A stretch of DNA of 8,358 bases from Phycisphaerae bacterium (GTDB lineage: Bacteria; Planctomycetota; Phycisphaerae; JAAYCJ01), in NCBI GenBank assembly GCA_012514125.1, contig JAAZAW010000220.1:1-8358 (forward strand), in the 5' to 3' direction. How positions within the stretch are numbered: the first letter of the stretch is position 1; each line of letters begins with the position of its first letter. Shown here one piece after another: positions 1 through 6,495 of the stretch. A model generated the notes under the pieces. The model was not told the origin of the DNA. It made no database searches and saw nothing but the letters and a program-made list of their open reading frames with translations. A program made the position numbers and the translations under genes.

Positions 1-42
1 GAAGTTGAAGTTGGAAGAGAATTGTACAACGGCCAGAGCCGT

Positions 43-119
43 TTCTGGATCCCCGCCTGCGCGGGGATTACAATCCATTATACCCGCTTTAATTTTGCGG
101 GAGCTTGCGCGGGGATGAC
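43..119. repeat. GC-rich palindromic (REP-like) repeat remnant
   Basis: A perfect 8-bp inverted repeat, ATCCCCGC / GCGGGGAT (49-56 with 61-68, loop CTGC), is followed by CCCGC / GCGGG (83-87 with 97-101). A second copy of the outer motif, GCGCGGGGATGACA, ends near 120. The TGGATCCCCGCC...GCGGGGATGACA pattern resembles dispersed extragenic palindromes found in many bacterial genomes. Here two imperfect units seem joined or degraded. No transposase is nearby. Whether it is repeated elsewhere in this genome cannot be seen from the window. Confidence 0.55.
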
Positions 120-290
120 AGAAGAAGAGATTGAACCGCTAAGAAGAGAAGAAGAGGAAGGAAGAGAGAAAAAAATCGAAGAGAGGAGAGGTGGGAAGGT
201 ATGAAGGTATGAAGGTGTGAAGGTGTGAAGGTGGGAAGGTGGGAAGGTGGGAAGGTGGGAAGAGGGAGAGGAGAGAAGAGATTTTTTACG
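120..290. other. purine-rich strand-asymmetric tract
   Basis: The plus strand is almost entirely A and G over about 170 bases, for example AGAAGAGAAGAAGAGGAAGG. It includes the octamer array listed separately. It lies beyond the purL terminator and holds no credible gene: the short open frame across it encodes only low-complexity E/R/K residues and has no ribosome-binding site. Such mirror-like purine tracts can adopt non-B DNA structures, but that is inference. Confidence 0.6.
190..261 (+). repeat. tandem octamer array, nine units of GGTNNGAA
   Basis: Nine consecutive 8-bp units fill the interval without interruption. In order, the two variable bases are GG, AT, AT, GT, GT, GG, GG, GG, GG. 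Identical variants sit in blocks, as expected when arrays grow by slippage or unequal exchange. The unit length is not a multiple of three and no gene crosses it, so it is an intergenic microsatellite-like array. Copy number may vary between strains. Confidence 0.9.
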
Positions 291-291
291 A

Positions 292-335
292 AATAAAAAA
301 GATGAGTTCAGTTCTGTGAACTCGTCTTTTTTTTT
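292..335. terminator. bidirectional intrinsic terminator after purL
   Basis: A 10-bp stem pairs 301-310 with 317-326 (GATGAGTTCA / TGAACTCGTC, one G-T pair) around a 6-nt loop. An A-rich run precedes it and nine T follow it, so either strand reads hairpin then U-tract. On the minus strand it starts about 35 nt after the purL stop codon and should end that transcript. Confidence 0.85.
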
Positions 336-360
336 ATTCGGATTATTCGGTTGGTGGAGA

Positions 361-3249
361 TTACATCTTGATGCCGGTTTTCCAGGCGGTTTTTAAGGTG
401 TCGATGGATTCGTTGATCAGCGGGGTGCCGGTGGAATCGGTGATGATGAACGATTTTTCGGATTGAGTGTTGCCCAGTTTGCAGATCGGCAAGCCTTGCG
501 TAGCGGCGAGGAATTTTTGCTCTTTTTCGGGGGCGACTTCGACGATGAAACGTGAGGCGGATTCGCTAAAGAGCAGGACGTCGCTTTGGGTGATGCCGGA
601 TTGTGATTTTAAGTTTGTAAGGTTGATTTGAGCGCCCAGGCCGCCTGCGAAGGCCATCTCTGCGAGAGCGACGGTGAGGCCTCCTTCGGAGCAGTCGTGG
701 CAGGCGGCGATGATTCGTTGGCGAATCAGGGAGTGGACCTTGTTGAAGATGGCTCGGGCGGATTTGAAGTCGACTTTGGGGACGGAGTTTCCGGTGAAGC
801 CCTGGAGCATCCAGTAGTGTGAGCCGCCGAGTTCGGGGAGCGTTTTTCCGATGAGATAGACGCTTGAGTTTGGTTTTTTGAAGTCCATGGTCATGGATTT
901 TCGGACATCGGGGACGATGGCCATGGCGCTGATGAGGAGCGTGGGGGGGATGGCGATGCGTTTGCCGGTGTCGGTGACGAATTCGTTGTTGAGAGAGTCC
1001 TTGCCGGAGATGAAGGGAGTGCCGAAGGCTTTGGAGGCATCGTAGCAGCCCAGGGAGGCGCGGACGAGTGTGCCCATTTTTTCTTCGTTGTTGCATCGGT
1101 CCCAGCAGAAGTTGTCGAGGATGGCGCAGCGTTTTGGATCGCCGCCGACGGCGACGACGTTTCGGAGGGCTTCATCGATGCAGCAGGCGGCCATCCAATA
1201 GGGGTCGATTTGGCCGAAGTTGGGGTTCAGGCCACACCCGACGGCGAGGCCTTTGTTTGAATCGAGCAAGGGTTTGACGACGGAGGCGTCGGAGGGGCCG
1301 TCGTTGACGATACCGGTGAGCGGTTTGACGACCGAGCCGCCCTGGACTTCGTGGTCGTATTGACGGATGACCCATTCCTTGCTGGCGATGTTGGGATGGG
1401 CGAGAAGTTTTTTGAGGGTGTCGTTGAGATCGATGGAAGAATTTTCGGGTGGTTCGGGTAGTTGTTTTGGAGACCAAGTGGCTTTTCGGGTTGATTTGGG
1501 CAGTCCGTTGTGGAGGAAGTCCATATCGATTTGGGCGACCTGTGTGCCTTCGTAGCGCAGGATTAATTTTTTATGATCGGCGAAGGTTCCGATGGCGGTG
1601 GCATCGACATCTTCGGAGTCGCAGAGTGCTTTGAGTTTTGGCCAATTTTCAGGCGAGACGGCGAGGACCATTCGTTCCTGGGCTTCGCTGATCCAGATTT
1701 CGTCGTATCGGAGTCCTTTGTATTTGAGGGGGACTTTATCGAGATCGACTTCGGCGCCGAGTTTTTCGGCCATTTCGCCGACGGCGCTGGAGAGTCCGCC
1801 TGCGCCGCAGTCGGTGATGGCGTGGTAGAGGCATCCCTGGGCGGCATCTCGGGCCTGGAGGATGACGTCGAGGACTTTCTTTTCGGTGATGGCGTTGCCG
1901 ATTTGGACGGCGTGTGAGAATTCCTGGTCGGACTGCGCGGTGAGTTCTCCGGAGCTGAAGGTGGCGCCGTGGATGCCGTCGCGTCCGGTTTTTCCGCCGA
2001 GGACGACGACGTAATCGCCGGGTTTGGCGTCGGCTTTGAGGGCTTTATCTTTGGGCATTAGGCCTATGTTTCCGCAATAGACGAGTGGGTTTCCGAGGTA
2101 CCGGGTGTCGAACCAGATTGCGCCGTTGATGGTGGGGATTCCCATGCGGTTTCCGTAATCTCGGACGCCGCTGACGACGCCTTTGAAGACTCGTCGGGGG
2201 TGTAAGACGCCTTTGGGGAGGTCTTCGAAATTAGTATCGGGATTGGCGAAGCAGAAGACATCGGTGTTGGCGATGGGTTTGGCGCCGAGGCCTGTGCCCA
2301 TGGGGTCACGGATGACGCCGCCTATACCGGTTGACGCGCCGCCATAGGGTTCGATGGCGGAGGGGTGGTTGTGAGTTTCGACCTTGAAGCAGACGGCGTG
2401 TTGATCGTCGAATTCGATGACGCCTGCGTTATCGACAAAGACGCTGAGGCACCATTTTTTGTTGAGTTGGCGGGTGGCTTTGGCGATGGTGGATTTGAGG
2501 AGATTTTTGAAGAATTTTTTGCCTTCGGGGCCGCGATATTCGACGTCGCTTTTGAGGGTTTTATGGACGCAGTGTTCGGACCAGGTTTGGGCGATGGATT
2601 CGATTTCGACGTCGGTGGCTTCTCGGTCCAGTGTTTTGAAATAATTCTGGATGGCACGCATTTCGTCGAGATTGAGGAAGAGGTCGGCTTTTTTTGAAAG
2701 TTCGAGAAGCTGATCGTCGGAGAGGTCGCGGATGGGGACGTGGCGTAATTGGAATTGGTAGTCGTGGGGTTCCGGGGGTGGTTGGCTTCCGGCGGAGCCG
2801 AAGACGACGTGTTCGATGCACTCGTTGGCGAGGATTCTCGAGGCGATGAGCGATTTTTCGGCATCGGAGATGTTGCCCTGGAACTGATAGAAGCGTGCGG
2901 TTCGGACCTGATCGACGTTGATGCCGAGTTGACGAATGGCGAACTCGGTGGATTCGGCGACGGGGTCCATGACGCCCGGCAGGAGGTGGACTTCGATGGA
3001 GTCGGTGTCGTGGTGCGGGGGCGCATTGAGATCGACGCGTGCGAGTTCGACGACGGGGTCGATGAGGAGTTCATTGACGACGGTGTCGATTTGATTTTTG
3101 GGCGCATCGGAGGTTATGAGAAATATCCGGCTATGCCGGACGCTGGTAACCGATTCGATTCCGAAATCTTTCAATTCGTGCAAGATGCCGTTTGCGTGAG
3201 GGTCGTTTGCTTGTGCCGTACGAGAGAGTTCAATCCGCCAGATGTTCAT
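361..3249 (-). CDS. purL: phosphoribosylformylglycinamidine synthase, PurS-like/PurL fusion lacking the glutaminase domain
   Basis: FGAM synthase performs the fourth step of de novo purine synthesis: ATP-dependent amidation of FGAR to FGAM in the cytoplasm. The protein is 962 residues. Small PurL is usually about 600-750 and the fused large form about 1300. Diagnostic segments are TWSEHC (222-227), VETHNHPSAIEPYGGAST (290-307), GGKTGRDGIHGATFSS (418-433), TDCGAGGLSSAVGEMAE (479-495), SEAQERM (521-527) and HDCSEGGL (851-858). Two PurS-like segments precede these, at about 1-75 and 83-152; the second has LLPGVMDP, as in PurS. The chain ends without a class I glutaminase domain, so a separate PurQ should exist elsewhere to supply ammonia. 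The start is supported by GGAG six bases upstream. It lies 43 bp downstream of the thioredoxin-like gene with no clear terminator between, so co-transcription is possible. Identification is secure; the tandem PurS reading is by eye. Confidence 0.96.
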   Translation of the reverse strand: MNIWRIELSRTAQANDPHANGILHELKDFGIESVTSVRHSRIFLITSDAPKNQIDTVVNELLIDPVVELARVDLNAPPHHDTDSIEVHLLPGVMDPVAESTEFAIRQLGINVDQVRTARFYQFQGNISDAEKSLIASRILANECIEHVVFGSAGSQPPPEPHDYQFQLRHVPIRDLSDDQLLELSKKADLFLNLDEMRAIQNYFKTLDREATDVEIESIAQTWSEHCVHKTLKSDVEYRGPEGKKFFKNLLKSTIAKATRQLNKKWCLSVFVDNAGVIEFDDQHAVCFKVETHNHPSAIEPYGGASTGIGGVIRDPMGTGLGAKPIANTDVFCFANPDTNFEDLPKGVLHPRRVFKGVVSGVRDYGNRMGIPTINGAIWFDTRYLGNPLVYCGNIGLMPKDKALKADAKPGDYVVVLGGKTGRDGIHGATFSSGELTAQSDQEFSHAVQIGNAITEKKVLDVILQARDAAQGCLYHAITDCGAGGLSSAVGEMAEKLGAEVDLDKVPLKYKGLRYDEIWISEAQERMVLAVSPENWPKLKALCDSEDVDATAIGTFADHKKLILRYEGTQVAQIDMDFLHNGLPKSTRKATWSPKQLPEPPENSSIDLNDTLKKLLAHPNIASKEWVIRQYDHEVQGGSVVKPLTGIVNDGPSDASVVKPLLDSNKGLAVGCGLNPNFGQIDPYWMAACCIDEALRNVVAVGGDPKRCAILDNFCWDRCNNEEKMGTLVRASLGCYDASKAFGTPFISGKDSLNNEFVTDTGKRIAIPPTLLISAMAIVPDVRKSMTMDFKKPNSSVYLIGKTLPELGGSHYWMLQGFTGNSVPKVDFKSARAIFNKVHSLIRQRIIAACHDCSEGGLTVALAEMAFAGGLGAQINLTNLKSQSGITQSDVLLFSESASRFIVEVAPEKEQKFLAATQGLPICKLGNTQSEKSFIITDSTGTPLINESIDTLKTAWKTGIKM

Positions 3250-3292
3250 TTATTGCTCCACATATCTGTCATTGTCAAAAGCTTAACTGTTT

Positions 3293-3817
3293 TTATTTGT
3301 TGATAAACGTCATAAATTCCTGTTTGTCCAAACCACCGACGTGCGAGTTGGCGGTTTGTGTTTGGCCGTTTTGGACCCGGATCAAGAAGCCGGTTGGAAC
3401 GCCACTGACATTATATTTTCGAGCCAGGGCTTTGTCACGGTCAATATCGGCGGAGACAAAAATAACGTCGTTATCCAGTGAGCGTTTGACTTGTGCGTCG
3501 TTCAGGACGGTATTTTTGTAGGTTTTGCACGGCCCGCACCAGGTGGCACTGAACAGGAGGTAGATGGGTTTATTTTCGGCTTTGGCGCGATCGAGGGCGG
3601 CGTCGAATTGCCTCGATCCGGAATCGGAATCGCGGACCTGGTCTTTTTTGACGGTGGACGCGGAGTCGGTGGTTACGGCGGAGTCGGTGGCCCCGTTGGA
3701 ATAGGTTCCATTGTAGGTTGTTGTTTCTTCAGCGCAGCCGATAAAAACGACCATCCCGATGACGAACAACAGAGCGAAACATATACGATTCAAGGTCCAA
3801 CAAGTTTTTGATGTCAT
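3293..3817 (-). CDS. thioredoxin-fold lipoprotein (WCGPC), probable envelope thiol-disulfide protein
   Basis: The 174-residue product has a lipoprotein-type signal: basic N-terminus, hydrophobic segment at about 12-27, then FIGC with Cys28 as the likely lipidated residue. A Thr/Ser/Asp-rich linker (29-68) leads into a thioredoxin fold. The active site WCGPC is at 93-97 and the cis-proline motif GVPT at 139-142, both intact. The order resembles thioredoxin_7/DsbD-gamma-like proteins, with FDAALDRAKAENKPIYLLFS before the active site. It probably exchanges thiols on envelope proteins; whether as oxidase, reductase or cytochrome-c maturation factor cannot be told. I chose this start because GAGAGG sits a few bases upstream and the signal peptide begins properly there; an upstream in-frame ATG at 3871 would add 18 residues before it. 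The lipobox has Phe at -3, slightly unusual. purL follows after 43 bp. Confidence 0.85.
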   Translation of the reverse strand: MTSKTCWTLNRICFALLFVIGMVVFIGCAEETTTYNGTYSNGATDSAVTTDSASTVKKDQVRDSDSGSRQFDAALDRAKAENKPIYLLFSATWCGPCKTYKNTVLNDAQVKRSLDNDVIFVSADIDRDKALARKYNVSGVPTGFLIRVQNGQTQTANSHVGGLDKQEFMTFINK

Positions 3818-4326
3818 GGCTTTTCCTCTCATTTCATTTTGAATAATTTTACTGAAAAAAACACGGTTCACCAGAAAATATTACTTTGCCCCAATTTGTT
3901 TTTGCGTTTTTGCGTTGCCGGCGGAGTAATGATGATTACGTTGCCGGCGTGGGCACCCCCTTTCCCATTTAAATGAACCCGGCGTCATTGTCGAATCGGT
4001 TACCAGTCGTTCCGAGCAATTTTTCTTTTTTCATTTTGTGTTAACGTTTGAGCCTAAGGTGACGAGGATGGTTTTCGCGATGCGATGATGATAGAATTTC
4101 CCCGCCGCCCATACGGGCGATTATTATTTCGATGTTTAGTTTACCAGAGAACCCCCTTTTTGGTGATTTATCATACCGTGAAGAGGCCAAATGGGAAAGT
4201 ATTTTTTTATTTTTTTGTGGGTTCGGACTTGGGTGGGCGGCTTTGCGGGATCGAAAATTCATCGGCCCCAGGTGGATGAAAAAAGCGGGGGGAATTGGTG
4301 TTTTTGCGAAAAATGATCATAAAAAA
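3818..4326. other. intergenic region, no credible gene
   Basis: About 500 bases between the lipoprotein gene and the MCP terminator. It should contain the promoter of the lipoprotein-purL pair, but I see no convincing -35/-10 pair. It holds a direct repeat CGTTGCCGGCG at 3913-3923 and 3939-3949, with GTAAT / ATTAC inverted halves (3926-3930 and 3935-3939) between. It also holds a tandem TTTTTGCG near 3899-3914 and a 5-bp hairpin CGCCC / GGGCG at 4106-4119. Short open frames near 4041-4341 on both strands lack ribosome-binding sites and protein-like composition. Confidence 0.6.
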
Positions 4327-4361
4327 AGTCTCGGCCGGTAGGGGTTGGACCGGCCGAGACT
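4321..4361 (-). terminator. strong intrinsic terminator after the MCP gene
   Basis: A perfect 12-bp stem pairs 4327-4338 with 4350-4361 (AGTCTCGGCCGG / CCGGCCGAGACT) around an 11-nt loop. On the minus strand it is followed at once by a run of U. It starts 39 nt beyond the MCP stop codon, so it marks the end of that transcript and separates it from the lipoprotein-purL pair. Confidence 0.93.
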
Positions 4362-4400
4362 AACGATACACAACTTGGGTGAAGTTGTTAGGGTTTCGTT

Positions 4401-6326
4401 TTAGAAGTCACTTATTTTTTCCAAGGAATCCGCTTTCTTTTTTTCTGAATCAGACTTGGCGTATGTTTCGCCGGAGTTTGATTGTTTGGTGTTAGTTTTT
4501 TTGGTGGAACCAACGGACGCTATAGCGAGGTTCGCAGCATTTACACTGTCGATTCCGCTGATGAGCGTGGCGAGTTGGTCGACCGTTTGCCGGAGGACCT
4601 GAGCCTGGCTGGAGAGTTCCTCTGAGGCGGAGGCGGATTCTTCGGCTCCGGCGGCGTTTTGTTGGACGACTTTGTCCATTTGCCCCATGGCGGCGTTGAC
4701 TTGTTCGATTCCCTTGGCCTGTTCACGCGAGGCGGTTGTGATTTGTTCGACGAGGGAAGCGACCTGGGAGGCGGACTGATTGACGTTTGCGAAGGCCTGC
4801 TCAAGTTCGGTGTTGAGTTCGCTTCCTTTTTTCACCCGCTCGATGGTATCCTGAATCAGGCTGCCTGTTTCGTTTGCGGCCTGTGCACTTCGCTGGGCGA
4901 GGTTTCGGACTTCATCGGCGACGACGGCGAAGCCTTTGCCATGTTCACCGGCCCGTGCGGCTTCGACTGCGGCGTTGAGAGCCAGGAGGTTGGTCTGGAA
5001 GGCGATTTCTTCGATAACCTTGATGATTTTAGCGATTTTGGTACTTGCATCGGTGATGGACCCCATGGCTTCGGAGGTTTGTCCCATGACCTTCTGTGCC
5101 TGGCCGACGACTTGGGTGGTCTGGGTCATCAGGCCGTTGGCTTTGTCGGCATTTTCGGCATTGGTTTTTCCCATGGAGGCCATTTCTTCGAGTGCGGAGC
5201 TGGTTTCTTCGAGGCTTGAAGCCTGCTCGGAAGCGCCTTGGGCGGCGGATTGACTTGAAGCGGAGACCTGCCCCGACGCGGCGGCGACCTGATCGGCCCC
5301 GCTGGTGAGGTCGGAGATGATTCGATTGATCGGTTTGACGATGCTACGGGTGATGACCAAGGCGAGGATGACGCCGAGGATGATACTTCCGACCGACAAG
5401 GTCATCATCAGGACATTTGTTCTGGCGGACACTGCCTGCATGTCAGCTTGGAGGACCTCCTGGAGTTTGTTGATCGATTCGACGATCGTATTCTCTGCGG
5501 CAGCCATCTGAATGTTGGTATCCTGAGCGGTTTTGAGTGCGGAATAGTATTGGGTACCGGCTTTTTCGTATTCTGCGAGATATCCGTCAAGGTCTTTAGC
5601 GATTTTGGTGAGATTTTCATCGTCTTTGACGAAGGCGGCCCATTTTTCAATACCGTCATCCAAAACCTTGAGCTGGTTCCGATAGTCGGTAAAGTCGATA
5701 TCTCTTTTCTTGAGCATCAAAATATTGGCTTGAGCTCGAAGCAAGAAGAACGGTTTGATGATTTGTTCGTCGAGTTTGGATCCGATGTCGGCCCATTTCA
5801 GGAGCGTTTCGGTGTCGTCAGCTTTGCGGGCTTTGTTTTTCTCGGTTTCGATGACGTCGGCAATCAGTTGATCGACCTTGCCGGTGATATTTCCTCCGAT
5901 GATGCCCCAGGATGCGATAGCGTTATCCATTCCTTTTTGCGCATCGGTGAGTTTGGTGAAGGTATCTTTATAGCTTTGGAGGGCTGTCATGGACGCGGCG
6001 ATCATGTCACGATTTTGATCGGTCAGCCCGTCGAGTGTTTTGAAATTTGTCAATCCATTGCTCAGCGTGGAATAGGCTTCCTGCCATTTATCGTTTGGAT
6101 TCTGAGTTTCGTTGGGATAATTTTCAAAACCCTGAATGGAGAAATCTTTACGGAAGCCGGCCACTTTGTTCATTTCCGCCAGACGTTCGCTTCCTTTTTC
6201 CATAAAGCCGACGTTACGGATCACCGAGCCGAGTCCACTCCAACTGGTGTATCCCAGAATTGCGGTGATAACGAGAATAATTCCAAACCCCATTGCCATT
6301 TTGCTTGAAAGTTTCATGTTCTTCAT
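4401..6326 (-). CDS. methyl-accepting chemotaxis protein with a helical (HBM-like) sensor domain
   Basis: A 641-residue transmembrane chemoreceptor that should signal through CheA/CheW. Transmembrane segment 1 is at about 12-29. The sensor region (about 30-303) is all-helical; motifs such as FRKDF (58-62) and LLRAQAN (195-201), and its length of about 270 residues, fit a helical bimodular (HBM) ligand-binding domain, but this is by eye. Segment 2 is at about 305-326, followed by a short or degenerate HAMP (RSIVKPINRII). Likely methylation segments are SEQASSLEETSSALEEM (366-382) and AGAEESASASEELSSQA (559-575). The signalling tip is diagnostic: EIAFQTNLLALNAAVEAARA (440-459) followed by GEHGKGFAVVADEVRNLAQ (460-478). 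There is no C-terminal NWETF-type tether. The start is supported by AGGAG six bases upstream; an in-frame ATG at 6416 falls inside a terminator hairpin and is unlikely. A sigma-28-like promoter and attenuator-like leader lie directly upstream. Confidence 0.95.
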   Translation of the reverse strand: MKNMKLSSKMAMGFGIILVITAILGYTSWSGLGSVIRNVGFMEKGSERLAEMNKVAGFRKDFSIQGFENYPNETQNPNDKWQEAYSTLSNGLTNFKTLDGLTDQNRDMIAASMTALQSYKDTFTKLTDAQKGMDNAIASWGIIGGNITGKVDQLIADVIETEKNKARKADDTETLLKWADIGSKLDEQIIKPFFLLRAQANILMLKKRDIDFTDYRNQLKVLDDGIEKWAAFVKDDENLTKIAKDLDGYLAEYEKAGTQYYSALKTAQDTNIQMAAAENTIVESINKLQEVLQADMQAVSARTNVLMMTLSVGSIILGVILALVITRSIVKPINRIISDLTSGADQVAAASGQVSASSQSAAQGASEQASSLEETSSALEEMASMGKTNAENADKANGLMTQTTQVVGQAQKVMGQTSEAMGSITDASTKIAKIIKVIEEIAFQTNLLALNAAVEAARAGEHGKGFAVVADEVRNLAQRSAQAANETGSLIQDTIERVKKGSELNTELEQAFANVNQSASQVASLVEQITTASREQAKGIEQVNAAMGQMDKVVQQNAAGAEESASASEELSSQAQVLRQTVDQLATLISGIDSVNAANLAIASVGSTKKTNTKQSNSGETYAKSDSEKKKADSLEKISDF

Positions 6327-6396
6327 TTTTGTCTCCTCGAAATGTGTGTTTACTGAAAACTTTTCAACCCGACCAACAGGACCCGTCTTCGGACGT

Positions 6397-6458
6397 AAAA
6401 AACAAAAAAGGCACAACCGAAATTAGCTCTTCGTAAAGAGGTCTTTCGATTGTGCCTT
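6397..6458 (-). terminator. intrinsic terminator in the MCP leader (module copy 1)
   Basis: On the minus strand AAGGCACAATCGAAA (6458-6444) pairs with TTTCGGTTGTGCCTT (6422-6408): 15 bp with one U-G pair. An inner 5-bp stem, CTCTT / AAGAG, has a TACG loop. A U-rich run (6409-6397, one G) follows. It lies between the receiver gene's stop and the MCP start. It can therefore end receiver-gene transcripts and also attenuate MCP transcription. Its 5' arm starts with the five bases that close the stem-loop listed next, so the two structures are mutually exclusive. Confidence 0.9.
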
Positions 6459-6492
6459 CGACTTGCAGACCCATTGTTCTGCCCGACAAGGC
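6454..6492 (-). promoter_or_regulatory. riboswitch/attenuator-like leader structure, copy 1 (upstream of MCP)
   Basis: Read on the minus strand: outer stem GCCTT (6492-6488) with AAGGC (6458-6454); internal loop GTCGG opposite AAGTCG; inner stem GCAGA (6482-6478) with TCTGC (6469-6465); 8-nt loop. The same architecture and nearly the same bases recur before the receiver gene. The 3' arm AAGGC is also the start of the terminator stem, giving a simple either/or switch. A protein- or ligand-binding role is inference; I do not recognise it as a described riboswitch class. Confidence 0.65.
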
Positions 6493-6495
6493 CGC

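Noticed and set aside
43..119. CRISPR repeat
   Set aside because: The palindromic units are not regularly spaced by unique spacers, and there are no cas genes.
3491..3811. Plus-strand frame opposite the lipoprotein gene, and similar long antisense frames opposite purL and the MCP
   Set aside because: They are shadows of the real genes; low-complexity G/F/D-rich translations, no domains and no ribosome-binding sites.
4041..4341. Short frames on both strands between the MCP and lipoprotein genes
   Set aside because: Mutually overlapping, of unlikely composition and without translation signals; some run into the MCP terminator.
6327..6416. Upstream in-frame ATG adding 30 residues to the MCP
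   Set aside because: It begins inside the terminator hairpin and has no good ribosome-binding site; the ATG at 6326 has AGGAG at proper spacing and is followed directly by the first membrane segment.
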